The notes under the pieces: model-generated | What the model was told of the DNA's origin: nothing | Databases searched by the model: none | The model's input: only the letters and a program-made list of their open reading frames with translations | NCBI GenBank assembly: GCA_009746045.1 | Contig: RPFO01000080.1 | Span: 770,420-834,419, forward strand | Reading direction: 5' to 3' | Length of the DNA: 64,000 bases | DNA from: Mesostigma viride | Lineage: Eukaryota > Streptophyta > Mesostigmatophyceae > Mesostigmatales > Mesostigmataceae | Made by a program: the position numbers and the translations under genes | Shown here: positions 32,404 through 43,611 of the stretch, one piece after another | How positions within the stretch are numbered: position 1 is the first letter of the stretch | Layout: each line of letters starts with the position of its first letter

Positions 32404-33675
32404 CAGTGATGGGCCATACGCGATACGCGTCGTACGCGGCCCCAGGTGTATAATGTATAATACGCGGTGTATAATGTATTATACGCTAATCGTACGCTAA
32501 CTGTTGAAAACCCCTTTTTTGGCATGGTTTTGAGGGGTTTTCAACATTCTGAGCAACCAAGCATGGTCTGCTGGTGTTTTTGCCATACCTTTTGGCTATA
32601 CATGACATATATAGCATGACCTTGGCATTGTCATCACTACCTAGAAATACAAGCATAGTTTCTAACGGTCTAACTTGATAGTTTCTCTTCAAAATCGAGA
32701 CAACATGCAACTCAGTATCAATACCAGTACGTATCAATTCACAACTCACTGGAAAGGATAATAAATTTGTAGAACTCAAGATATGAATGCACTCTATACA
32801 TTGAAGCGGCAGAGAACTGTCTTCCAAATATAGTACTTAAAGAGAGCTTGGCCGACTGCCAAGCTGCCAAATATAGAAGTGATAATTCTTAAGAACATTG
32901 TGCCATCGATCTGAAAATAAGACATGCTGAAACGCCGCCCGCACATCAGCCTGCTTCTTGGCGTCACTAGTCGCCTTCCGTTTCTTGGCAGTGCTATCCT
33001 TCTCCACCTGCTCAATCAGCATCTTGTAACGGAGTACCGGCGGTGGCTTCTTGCAAGGGCACACTTTTGCGTCCTTTGCGTACGAGCCGCCCAGGATATG
33101 GCACCTTGCTCGGGTAGAAGAACCACTGAACTTTGCCTGGCAGAGTGAGCACTCCATGAAGTAGTTATTTGTCTGCAGCCCGTTCTTGAGGATGCGCTCT
33201 TTGCTAATGTATGTCCAGACAGTTTCGGATGCGGCCTCTTCTTCATCGGGCCGCACATCATCATTGTGTTCCATTGACTCCTCACTCGCGTCAGCCATGC
33301 CTGGATGTCGATATGCTACGCACTGATGTTGCTGGCAGACAAAGAAACCTTGTCACCTGTTGTCTTTAGTCTTCAGCCTTCCCGCCTTCACATTCCCGCC
33401 TTCACAAGTCACGATTCGAACGCTTTCTTGCATTATACACTAGCTAGCTCATCACGCAATTATTTGTTCCTACTACAGGTCGGCGCGCCGCAGTCTAGGC
33501 AAGCAAATGCACCCACCTCGTAAGCCAAAAATATGCCAAAAAATACGCGAAAATACGCAAAAATGCGCAAAAATACGCGTTGCGTATAAAAGTACCCCAT
33601 TTTCGTACGCGCCGCTTGCGTATCGCGCATAATACGCTAAATACGGCGTATAATACGGCGTATGGCGCATCACTG
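32404..33675 (-). mobile_element. Non-autonomous hAT element
   Basis: TIRs CAGTGATGGGCCATACGC (left) and CAGTGATGCGCCATACGC (right, reverse complement). An 8-bp duplication GCCCCCTC lies at 32396-32403. It reappears beyond the later insertion of A as GC at 33676-33677 plus CCCCTC from 50226. TACGC motifs crowd both subterminal regions, as in hAT elements. 1,272 bp with only a transposase N-terminus inside. Confidence 0.92.
32837..33298 (-). pseudogene. hAT transposase N-terminal fragment with BED-type zinc finger
   Basis: 153 codons on the minus strand: MADASEESMEHNDD, an acidic stretch, then VWTYISKER, and a BED-like finger (CSLCQAKFSGSSTRARCHIL ... VCPC) at about residues 50-80, then a Lys-rich helix. 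BED fingers bind the TIRs of hAT elements. The DDE catalytic domain and the C-terminal dimerisation (hATC) region are missing, so this protein alone cannot transpose the element. Confidence 0.75.
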
Positions 33676-33677
33676 GC

Positions 33678-34375
33678 AGTTAACGTTCCTAGCAAACGCA
33701 ATGTGAAGGATATGGTTGCAATGCAGCAATGTGTGAATATGGTTGGAAACGGAGCTTTGTTAAAATTGGATAATGTTACAGCGCTCACAAACTTGAGGCT
33801 TGTACACGCGTTTGCCAAGTCAAGGCAACACACGTGAGGCGGGCTCGCAAGAGATGCCCAATTGGCACTGGCCTATTGTTTATATACTTGTGCACTGTGC
33901 TTGCTAGTCCTGAGCAGCCTAGGAGGCCTGCTCAGTAATAACACCCCCGGTACAGTATTCACTACCTGTACAGCGCCCAGTTCCTATACAGTAGGTCTGC
34001 CATACAGGCACAGTGACCGCAGAGTACAGTCACCACAGTGATTATTGCATCTGCACCTAGAAGTCCAGGACTAGGCCTGCGGTACCACCAGACCACAGGT
34101 TAAGGTTCCTATTTCCTGCGTACGACGTATTAACCCAATACCGTCGTAGGTTCAGCACCTAATTCCTGTCAGCCCAGGAATTACTGTCGACCCCATATGT
34201 CGTCGGCAAATATTCACGTCCGACTTAGAAGAACAGCCGGCTCGCGCTCGCGCGCGACCGGGAAGTCGGAACGCCATAACTTTCTTGATACTTGTCGGAA
34301 TGAACTCGTTCCGGTGCCGCTGGAATCGCAGAGAAATGCCGAATCAGGATCACGCCAATGCGCTTGGCGTTAACT
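33678..34375 (-). repeat. Retrotransposon A 3' LTR
   Basis: 698 bp, bounded by AGTTAAC...GTTAACT. Differs from the other LTR by a 4-bp indel (near 49741) and at least one substitution. Confidence 0.93.
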
Positions 34376-34394
34376 CCAATCCTTTCTTTTCTTG
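34376..34394 (-). promoter_or_regulatory. Retrotransposon A polypurine tract
   Basis: The minus strand reads AAGAAAAGAAAGGATTGG directly before the 3' LTR. Confidence 0.7.
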
Positions 34395-35122
34395 AGCTGT
34401 AGCAGCTCACACAAGTCTACATACAAACACACACAATGGGTACTGGACATCCTCCCCGACTACAAGTCACAACCCGCTGGGCATGACAGTCAGCTTGGAT
34501 TCCTTATTATATGTACATAGCACCCATACTGGCTCAGGAGCACAAACAAATTACAATGAGTCCCTATCCCTTCACGGGAGGCTCGTTGTGTTACCCATGT
34601 ACAAGAGGTTGGCCAACTGTGGCAGCCCATAGGTGTTCAGCTAAGAACTTGAGAAGTATGTACAACCTTCAGGACCTTAGGCGAAACCCCACAGATCACC
34701 CACAACAGCTCATCAGAAAACATTGCTGACCCCCAGACGGGAGTCGGCGCCGGTCTGCTGCCCCTTATCGAACCAGACACAACATCTACGCGAAGCACAT
34801 GCAAAACACAAGCTCCCATACTCGTTCCAACCGTGGAAAATCAGGGGACCTGTCGCCACCTCACCAGCATGGTGGATGGGTCAGCCAGTCCGTGAAACTC
34901 CGCCTTAAGACGGCACCAGGGAATCGAACCCCGCCCACAAACCACAGATCTGGGGAAACCTCAGACTGAGATGAAAACCCCAGATAGACATCTCTCCATC
35001 AGAGACAATGTCAGACATTCCCACACCAGAGACATGTCTCACCCCTCAAGGTGTGCTCAGGATTATGTACAATCAAGCTCCCAGCCTGATATCCAGAGAC
35101 TTAAGCGCCCAGCTCTCAGCTT
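34395..35122. other. Retrotransposon A 3' untranslated region
   Basis: About 730 bp between the RNase H stop and the polypurine tract. No coding domain recognised. Unusually long for a copia element. Confidence 0.55.
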
Positions 35123-35965
35123 TTAGACAGATAGACCGACTTGACAGTCAGCATTCATGATCTTCCTCAGTATATTGTACTGGGCTGGGGCCTTGTGTGG
35201 CAGCTTTGTCAATGCATCAGCAGGGTTCTCCTCGCCAGGGATATGCTTCAAGTCAACCAAACTGGCCAACTCCTTCAGCAACAAATAATCCAGGTCCCGG
35301 CTTCTGGCCAGCTGCTTGTGAACAAACTGGACCATACCCATGCTGTCTGTTAGCAATAACGTCTCCATCTGCAAGGTCCAAGGGGTAACTGAAGCCAGCT
35401 CCAGCATTAACTCCTTTATGTACAGGCTGGACTGGATCCCCTCGCATATGGCCCTGCATTCTGCCACCTCTGAACTGATACAGACCCTCTTCTGCAGTCT
35501 GCTGTACCAGCTGAACAAACTTGCCCTGCTCTGATAGAAAGCAAACAGAGCAGCAGATCTCCCCCTGACCTTGGTAACCTGGCGAGCATCCATGGAACTG
35601 TCAACAAAGATTTCCAAGGTGATAGGCTGGGCAAAGTCAATCCCAGACAAAATCAGATCAGGGGTACTCTCCACCAACCGGGCTATGACTCGAGGCTTCT
35701 CATCCTCAAGCACCTCATCAGGCATTCTGCTATGGACCATCAAAGACGGACCACAGATGCTGGCAAACCAGGCCCACATGCCTCTCAACTCAGGTCCTGC
35801 AGCCTGGGTGATCTTCTCTGGCAAGGCCTTCACAATGGTCTGTTTATAATCTCCTCCAGCCTGAAGCCTGATACTCCACTCCCCGTCCCTCCTGAACAGG
35901 GTAGCCTGCATTCCACAGAACACTACAGGCTTGTTGGGCTCCTGCCACAGCTCGATCCTTGCCCA
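35123..35965 (-). pseudogene. Retrotransposon A RNase H domain
   Basis: The minus frame runs IELWQEPNKPVVFCGMQATL, then a linker, then EIFVDSSMDARQV (first catalytic Asp in a copia-like position), VAECRAICEGIQSSLYIKEL (Glu), LLLTDSMGMVQFVHKQ (Asp) and HIPGEENPADALTKLP, to a stop at 35123. It is copia-type in order and in the final ADALTK, although the HIPGEENPAD wording is closer to the Ty3 form. It is frameshifted relative to RT near 35960. Confidence 0.85.
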
Positions 35966-36575
35966 GTGAAAACTTGCCACTGATGACAGGAATAAACTTC
36001 TTCAGCCAGGTCGTGGGGGCTAGCAAATGCAGATCATCTCCATGCAAACTAGCATATACTGGCAGACCCTCCCATTGGGCCAGCAGCAAACAGGGATCAA
36101 CTGAAGACACTCTCAAGCCACACTCACTGATCAGAGCTTCCTGCAGCGTGAGTCTCCAGATGATTGGGCTCGACCTGAGTCCTTCCAGGCCCTTCAGAAT
36201 AACCAGGAATTGTTGATGCAGCTCCAGCTTCCAGATGGCAGGCACCTCAACACAGTAAGGCTCATCCTGCTTCCACACCCTCCTGGCCACTTCTGGATCA
36301 GATTTTAAAAATGCCCTCTTGAAGTCCAGCAGCACTGATGACATAGCTGCTCCCCTGTTAAGCAACCCCACGTAGAGACATAGCAAAATTCTCCATGTGT
36401 CGTGTAGCATCCCTGGCGTATACAGCTCCTCTCCTGGCAGACTCCCCGTGCCGTGATACTCATTCAGGACAGGCCTGACATGGGGCACTGATACCTCATC
36501 CACAACCTTCCTCTTCAGCACAAATCTCAAAGCAAGCTTCCTTGATGCTGGGGGACGTCTGTCTGTTGGTGCAGC
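35965..36575 (-). pseudogene. Retrotransposon A reverse transcriptase domain
   Basis: Reads LALRFVLKRKVVDEVSVP, then SSVLLDFKRAFLKSDPEV (first catalytic Asp block), GLEGLRSSPIIWRLTLQEAL (the copia 'YGLKQAPR.W' block), SSVDPCLLL and YASLHGDDLHLL. The catalytic box is HGDD rather than the usual YVDD. The frame differs from the upstream protease/integrase frame by one base near 36575. Divergent copia RT. Confidence 0.85.
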
Positions 36576-36884
36576 TCACTGAAACTGCAACCACTCCTCC
36601 AATGCCTTGGAGAAGGCGAGCTTCCAAGCCTCAAACAAAGTAGGCGAGCTCATCTCTTGGACCCGCTGGTCATATGTCAAAGGAGAGTGTGCAGCAAGGC
36701 TCCTGTGAGTTATGCCAATACTGCTGGGGTGCAACACAGCTGGAATCACCAAACTGGCTGCTGGGGGCACCTCCCCTTCATCCCATTTTACACCCTTGAC
36801 CGGCTTGACCCTGCACCTGATTGGAAATGTTGTCCTGAAATTTTCTAGGGGAATCATCCCCCAGCCATCTCTTTTCAGAGCTGT

Positions 36885-37150
36885 AGCTCTGATAGAAATC
36901 CCAGGATTGCCCAGAAAATTCTGACCCAAAATCACAGGGCCATCATAGTCCTCTAGGACAAGGAAGGTCACATCCACACCCATGACAGGGGCAGTAACCT
37001 CTCCCAACACCCTTAGATGCGTCCTACCACTGAAATCAGACACCCAGGGGCAACTTGGTTCTCCGACCAGCAGTTCTCCTGTATGCTGAGGTCCCATGAC
37101 AGAAACCTGCGCATTGGTATCTATCTCCATGGCAGCTACCTCAGGTTCAT
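36885..37150 (-). CDS. Retrotransposon A aspartic protease-like domain, between INT and RT
   Basis: Within the frame 37979-36576 (minus), downstream of the integrase C-terminal domain. It has the two retropepsin signatures: MEIDTNAQVSVMG (D-T-x-A, with Asn where Gly is usual) and, 57 residues later, GPVILGQNFLG (the ILG motif). Between them lies a beta-rich stretch (THLRVLGEVTAPVMGVDVTF). In Ty1/copia elements the protease precedes integrase; here it follows it. The Gly-to-Asn change could affect activity. A non-catalytic clan-AA-like domain is the alternative. Confidence 0.7.
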
Positions 37151-37429
37151 CCAACTGGACAAGCTTGGACACCTTAGGCTCCTTCTTGGCTCTTTGCAAA
37201 GATAGTACAATATCTGATAGACGCACACCCCTAGGCCTGGTGTCGGGCCGTTCCGGAGGTGCAGCCTGTCCGCCTGCTTGCCCAACCACCGTATGTGAAG
37301 GTACCCCAGGGGCCGGGCCAGGGTCACCCTGAGGGCTCGATACAGCTGTAGCACCCTGATCAGGAAGCTCCACGTCACCCCCGCCTTGTACACCAGCGGG
37401 CACCTGGAAGAGGTCTCCTTGATTACCTC

Positions 37430-38360
37430 CCCGGGGACGGATCTTTGACCAGGACAGACGGTGCACTGCTTGGGAGCCATCAATGGCCACCCAGCACTTA
37501 TGGCCAGCGGCTTCTACTCGGGTCACCACCCCATCATGCCAGCTGCCACGTTTCCCTGGAAAGCTTGGTTCCTTCCACACAACAACCTGTTGTCCAACGT
37601 TAGGTTCTAGGACACTCCAGCCCTTGTCTTTCTGCCTCAGCTTGAGGAACTTGGCCTCTAGCTTCTCCTTCCATGCCTGCTCAGCATCAGCTGGCAGCAT
37701 CCTGGTATACAGCATAAGAGGATTGATGGCAATGTCACCAAAGAACATGGGAGTCCTGAGGTTCAGCCTATCCTCCACAGAACGTAGCCATGCAGATGTC
37801 ACAATGGCAGATGACGTCCTTGGAATCCTCTCCACCAGCAGCACAGTCTTGATCTCTTGGATGGCTCTCTCCACCACCCCTTGCTGGCCGTGGCTCTCCC
37901 TGGGTGTAATCAGCAACTCTGGAAACTCTGGCAGGTTCTCACAGCACTCAAACTGAATGTCACACTGCAACAACTCCAACGTACCCAGGGTACCTCAGCT
38001 CCTTGTCAACTTCAGAGCAGCAATTAATGTAGTAGGCTTCTCCATGTCAGGCAGGATCTCTAGGGTCTTGTACTTGGTATATCTGTCCACTGCCACCAGC
38101 AGCTTCAAACCCCTGATTCTCTGAATATCTACCTGCACATGGCCTGGCTGCAAAATAGGAGTCCTGGCATGAGACTGCTTGGGCTTTCTAGCAACTAGCC
38201 TGCACTTGCAAGCTTGAGCAACCTGTTGGCAGATGGAGTACAACTCACTTCCTCCCAGCCGTCTAGCAACTTGCAAAGACTGAGCTGCATGGCCAAACAT
38301 GGTATGCAACCTTGAGGCAATGTCATACAAGAGAGAAAATCTTTTATTGTCATTACTAGC
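37430..38360 (-). pseudogene. Retrotransposon A integrase
   Basis: The zinc-binding domain SRLHTMFGHAAQS...CQQVAQACKCRL lies at about 38330-38190. The catalytic core starts VQVDIQRIRGLKLLVAVDRY; the frame breaks near 37985 and resumes with LLQCDIQFECCENLPEF (second Asp) and HGQQGVVERAIQEIK (Glu). A C-terminal SH3-like segment (VGQQVVVWKEPSFPG, SWHDGVVTRVEAAG, LSWSKIRPRGG) ends near 37430. DDE residues are in place, so the family call is firm. Two indels interrupt it. Confidence 0.88.
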
Positions 38361-38862
38361 ACTCAAGGTATGTACAGATCCCTTATGTACAGGAGGCACC
38401 AGGGTCGTGCCTGTCGGACTGTCTCCAGCCCTATCCTCATCCTGACCATCCTGTGCCAGTCCTGCACGGTCAGAATGCTTCTGAGATCCACCTGGGTCCA
38501 CATCACCAGGTCCTACCTCAGGTTCAGCACCGCCATGGCGGGCACGTTGGCGAGTAACCACTGCAGCTACAGCTGGCATACTCTCTGTGGTAACCAAGCT
38601 TGCCCCATCGTGTCCAATAGGCTCTTTCACTAGAGCATGGGGCTGCCCCTCACTGCCGTCACTAGCAGCTACATTACACACCCCTGGGGGGCACCCTCCA
38701 GGGTTCAGGGATGTGTGCAGGCTCAAGTCAATGATCAGCAGCCTTGCCCTTGCCCTTATCCTGGGATGGACCAGCCTTGTCCTTGCTGCCACCCTGAGCT
38801 GGCTTGCTCTGACCTTCCTGCCTCAGGTACGAGGGACACTCATTCCTGAAGTGACCCTTCCC
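38361..38862 (-). pseudogene. Retrotransposon A Gag 3' end: second half of the CCHC knuckle and linker
   Basis: The minus strand starts with QGKGHFRNECPSYLRQEG, which supplies the His and last Cys of a CX2CX4HX4C knuckle. The first two Cys (ECYFC) are at about 47361-47375, across the inserted TE-C copy 2. A low-complexity Lys/Gly/Ser linker follows to the integrase zinc finger. No protease motif is visible in this Gag-INT interval. A frame change occurs near 38740. Confidence 0.8.
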
Positions 38863-38899
38863 CTGCCCTACCAGCCATTAAGAATGTACTCCAGCACGC

Positions 38900-39705
38900 A
38901 AAATGTACTTCGTACCGAAGTTTGTCTTTTTATGCTGAAAAGTGTCATGCATGATGTTTGCAACCAAAATAGACCTCGTACAAAGTTTGGTATCGATCGG
39001 ACGTCATCTTGGTGACATTTGCTAGCAATACAGGTACATTTTTGTCATTTTTTGTTAAATTAAATAGTAATAAATAGGAAACAGTACTAAATCACGTCAA
39101 ACCATCATGGATATTTGCAAGCAACCTAATTACCACTAGAATAGACCATGCACAAAGTTTGGGGTCAATCTGAACTCAAAATAGTGACGTTTGCTAGCAT
39201 AAATACTGCATTTTTTGCCATTTTCAAGCATTTTGCTAAGTGTAAGCTACTAAACAATATCAAACTACGTCATAAAGCTATGAAATATTGGAAGCAACCT
39301 AAACACCACTAGATTAGACCATGGGCCAAGTTTGGGCTCAGTCTGACGTCAAAATAGTGACGTTTGCTAGCATAAATGGTGCATTTTTTGCCATTTTCAA
39401 GCATTTTGCTCAGTGTAAGCTACTAAACAATATCAAACTATGTCAGAAAGCTATGAAATGTTGGAAGCAACCTAAACACCACTAGATTAGACCATGGGCC
39501 AAGTTTGGGCCCAGTTTGATCTCAAAATAGTGACGTTTGCTAGCATAAATGGTGCAATTTTTGCCTTTTTCAAGCATTTTGGTAAGTATAGTTGCCTCAA
39601 ACTATGTCAGAAAACTGTGAATTGTTGTAAATAACCTGTTTGCCACTACATTAGACCATCCTCAACTTGTAAGGTCAGGCATAGGTAAAGGTAGTGACAT
39701 TTGCT
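38900..39705. repeat. Subterminal 172-bp tandem repeats, TE-C copy 2
   Basis: Mirror image of 3035-3830. Same spacing of GACGTTTGCTAGCATAAAT units. Confidence 0.8.
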
Positions 39706-40375
39706 AGCACTATATACAAGCATATTATGCCTCTTTTCGCATATACACATTAAAAATAACAAGACATCATCATATCATGGCCTTAATACAAGGTGTGCAA
39801 ATGCAAATCACACCAGATCGGATGACCAATGATGGGTGGCTGCATGCCAACACATCTACCAGGCTGCAGGGTGAGAGGCCACATCGCTACAAGACAGGAA
39901 TCCTCGCAATTGCACAACACCGCTAGTACACTGTGCACATACCCCAAGAGGATTTGGCTACAAGCCATAAAAGTTTGGCCATGCTAACACATTCTTCATC
40001 CAAGCAAAATGCAGCCTCTCCAAACTCAACTCATTGATTTAAATTCAGCTAGGCCAGGCGTGCATGCTCTACTTGCCGACAACCATGAGTAAACTTGTCT
40101 ACCACTTCATTCCATGCGCCGGTAGATGGCACCGTCTCATCTACCAGTCATCCCCGGCTCCCATTCCGCATCCTCCTCTCCCTCTCCCTCTCCCTCTTCC
40201 TCCTCCCCCTCCCCCTCCCATTCTCCCTCCCCTCTCCCTCCCCTCTCCCTCCCCTCTCCCTCCTCCTCCCTCCTCCTCCCCCTCTTTCTCCCCCTCTTTC
40301 TCTCCCTCTTCCTCCTCCTCCCCGCCTTCACTGTCACTGTGCACAGCAGGGACGGCATCGTCTATGTGGGTGCCA

Positions 40376-42135
40376 TCACCTGCGTTCACGGTGCCAGCCT
40401 AGCTCCTGTGGAAAGAAGCGAGCGCGGCCAAATGCCTCGACTGGGTGTGGGCAGCCGCACACGAACTGCGTCACCTCCGCCAGGGCATGATAGTCCTCAC
40501 ACTGCCCATCAGCCCACATCGCCTTGATGAGCAGGTGACCTCCCCTTTCCTGAACCTTAGTGACCCAGCCATGGAAGCGCTCCCTCTTCCTCGCTATCCC
40601 CGGAAACAGGGCACACAGGCGCATCCCGATAAGCGCACGTGCTCCATGCTCGGCAAAGTAGGCATTGCAGTCATCCTTTGCTGCTGCCCTGGCGGCGGTG
40701 GCAGTCTTGTAATGCTCAAAGTCAATCTGCGGGTGCTCTTTCAACGCCGCCACCGTGGCAGCTGACAGTTTGCCGGTACTGATCAGCTCAGGCTGGTGCA
40801 CCTCTGCCGTACCGCCCACTGTCCAGTGCTGCAGGTGTACATCAGAAATGGGGACCGTCATCCCTGCGCTGCCGCCACCTAATGTCACTCTAGAAAACTG
40901 GCCCGTCCACGACGGTGCGTAGTAAGGAGAGGCGACAATGCTGTCACGCTCCGTGCGATCGCCTTCCAGATCAAGGACCTTCACCAGCATGTGTGGTGCC
41001 CACGGCATTCCCTGCCCGCAGGTGACGGCTGGCCGCTTAACAACGAGTAGGTCGCTGCGTCGTATGAGGCTTCCATTCACCTTGAAGGTGTGCCTGCCGG
41101 AAATCAGTGTGCGCAAAGCGGGCGTTGCCGTTGATGTGCTCCCTCGCGCAGCGGGCGCACATGCGCGGTTGATCTGCGCTTGAATCTCGCGGGCAGGGCA
41201 AGCGACGTGTGAGATTACTTGTTTTATGGGCAGCCTCAGTGCTCGTGTTGCCCGCGCAACCGACTGGTCGCCTGCAGATCGCAGCGGTAAGGGTACCGCC
41301 TTGTTCGCTTGCAGTTCACGCTTCTCTTTGAGCTTTTGCTCCATGATGTCGAACAGATTCTCGTTGTTGGCACGCACATCCTCCACGGACTTTGGCACCT
41401 GCTCAATCCATCCGTCCAGCAACTGCTGCTTCTCAGCGGCGACGATGTCAGGAAAAAGGCTGTGAAGGCTAGCGCAGGTACATCTCCTGGCACCGCCCTC
41501 GTCCCATTCAAAAAGCGGCACTAGACCAGGACTTCCTTTGGGGGCCTTGCCACGCTCTATGAGGAGGCACCCATAGACAGGATCTCCCTGCGGGGTGTAC
41601 CCAATGGGCGTGACCCCGTCACAAGCCTCGCCATTAGGCCCTGTGGGCTGCCACTTGTTCACCGGTGCATTTACCAACGTCTCCGATGCGGCTAGGCGCC
41701 AGCGGACATACACGGTCATATCCGGGCCCCAAAACACTTCGAGATCGAACACCTTCGAAGAGCGGTGCCTCTCCCTCTCGGCTTCGGTTGCTGGCTCATC
41801 ATCCAAGTCGGCGGTGGCGCCCGCGCCCGCACCCGCGCCGGCGCCTGCGCCCCCACCCCCGCCCGCGCCCGCGCGCGCGCCTTGGGTGGCGCCCGCGCCC
41901 GCACCCGCGCCGGCGCCTGCGCCCCCGCCCCCGCCCCGCCCGGGCCCGCGCCCGCGCCCGCGTCTTGGGTGGCGCCCGCGCCCGCACCCGCGCCTTCTCC
42001 CCCGCCCCCGCCCCCGCCCGCGCCCCCGCCCGCGCCATGGGTGTGGCCCGCGGCTGGCTTCTTCGGAAATGCGTCCATCGATTTCACCCACCGGCCGTCA
42101 GCGGTGGATGCACCCTTTCGGCCACGTTGTGACAT
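40376..42135 (-). CDS. TE-C long protein (GR/GA-rich N-terminus, Tudor-like C-terminus)
   Basis: From about 42080 to the stop at 40376 the frame is open for 571 codons, but it has no ATG and a stop just upstream. A good ATG exists at 42135 in another frame (MSQRGRKGASTADGRWVKS), which enters the GC hexamer repeat as GAGAGA. The two frames probably join within that repeat. After the repeat: DLDDEPATEAERERHRSSKV, FWGPDMTVYVRWRLAASE, a long central region with FKVNGSLIRRSDLLVVKRP and DVHLQHWTVGG, and a C-terminal barrel-like segment ARALIGMRLCALFPG...GWVTKVQERGGHLLIKAMWA. The last resembles the Tudor/SH3 repeats found in some transposon proteins. Role unknown; DNA or chromatin binding is a guess. 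Unlike copy 1, the C5 run near 41540 is intact. Confidence 0.55.
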
Positions 42136-42563
42136 CAAGCGCGGCGTCCCCAATAGAACAGTCATGCAATATGAATAATCATTAGTATCAACGATGCGTT
42201 CATGCAGGCGTGAACTGTGAAATACAACAAGCATGCAACAACGACTCCAGCACACTTAGTAAATACTGCTCATAATATCTGTGGCACATGCAACATGGTT
42301 AAAACACACATGGATGACCTGTATGGCTGCACATGAACTGTCCACCTAGAGAAGACTAGAAATTCAGCATGATATCAAGAGCCATCCACACAAATATATG
42401 TCTTACCGCAGCTTAGGGCTTCTTCGGGTTGAGTTGGCGAATCGAGCTTGTTGAGCCCTGCTCGAAGTAATGCTCAAATGCGATGCCCAGGCCCGCCAGC
42501 ACATCATCAAATGTGATTAGTTTCACAGGTGGTCCGAAGAGTTCCAAACGTGGTTGCTAATTT

Positions 42564-43070
42564 TCAGGCAGTGCCTGAAGGCCGCCTCGAAAGTGAAACG
42601 CGAAAGTGAAAAGGGGTCACAAACCCTATGTTCATATCCTTGACTCCCCCGTCGAGAACGAACCGAAAACCAGCGCCATGAACGAACTTGTGACGAGTAG
42701 ATGACGACATCGTGGTTATGGCGTCGTACCCCCCCTGGTGCAGCTGCTGCTTTATCGCCGCCTTCCTGTCCTCTTGCTTCCGCCCGGGCGAAAACCAGGC
42801 GCTTCGCAATGCCTGGAGATGTGATATTCTAATGGGCTTCATGCACTCGTGGCCGCACTTACAGTCGAACGTCTCGTCGGTCACTAGGCTGCCGGCATGG
42901 GTGCTGCCGCTTAGCACTATGGCTGCGAACTTGCGCTTCCCATGGTGTCCCATCACCATGATAGCGAAAGCCAGGAAGCAGATAGCCACGATTATGTCCC
43001 AGCAAAGCCATAGCACACCTTCCGTTTCGACCGCCATGTCGGCCACTAGTCCGGATAGCTCAATGTGCAC
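42564..43070 (-). CDS. TE-C small ORF with a cysteine motif
   Basis: 168 codons on the minus strand. It opens MHIELSGLVADMAVETEGVL, has a hydrophobic segment (IIVAICFLAFAIMVMG), then FDCKCGHECMKPIRISHLQA, a charged helix (RKQEDRKAAIKQQL) and SSSTRHKFVHGAGFRFVLDG. The C-x-C-x3-C plus helix pattern followed by 'F.v.G' is reminiscent of N-terminal regions of some algal/animal transposase-like proteins, but no catalytic part follows. The first 25 codons lie inside the foldback arm and are duplicated at 43538. A later start (MVMGHHGKRKF) is possible. Confidence 0.45.
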   Translation of the reverse strand: MHIELSGLVADMAVETEGVLWLCWDIIVAICFLAFAIMVMGHHGKRKFAAIVLSGSTHAGSLVTDETFDCKCGHECMKPIRISHLQALRSAWFSPGRKQEDRKAAIKQQLHQGGYDAITTMSSSTRHKFVHGAGFRFVLDGGVKDMNIGFVTPFHFRVSLSRRPSGTA

Positions 43071-43611
43071 CTGACCTTGACACTAATCGCACAAACAGCC
43101 ACAATTTTGCAAGCAAGAAGACATGGCTACCTCGGCATTTCATGAAATGTACTTCGTGAAATGCATTTCGTGAAATGTACTAAGGAACGTGATTGGCCGG
43201 CGTTCGCTCGCCAAATCTCGCAAAATGTACTAAGGCACGTGATTGGTCCCGCAAAATGTACTAAGGAACGTGATTGGCCGGCGAAGATTCTGTAGGGAAT
43301 TTTAATTGCAGCAAACAGAATCTTCGCCGGCCAATCACGTTCCTTAGTACATTTTGCGGGACCAATCACGTGCCTTAGTACATTTTGCGAGATTTGGCGA
43401 GCGAACGCCGGCCAATCACGTTCCTTAGTACATTTCACGAAATGCATTTCACGAAGTACATTTCATGAAATGCCGAGGTAGCCATGTCTTCTTGCTTGCA
43501 AAATTGTGGCTGTTTGTGCGATTAGTGTCAAGGTCAGGTGCACATTGAGCTATCCGGACTAGTGGCCGACATGGCGGTCGAAACGGAAGGTGTACTATGG
43601 CTTTGCTGGGA
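42997..43611. repeat. Foldback: about 296-bp inverted repeats with a 22-bp loop
   Basis: Left arm 42997-43292, right arm 43315-43611, almost perfectly complementary. Each arm contains three CTAAGGMACGTGATTGG units and AAATGTACTT/AAATGCATTT blocks. The innermost stem is GGCCGGCGAAGATTCTG with its complement. Confidence 0.93.
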
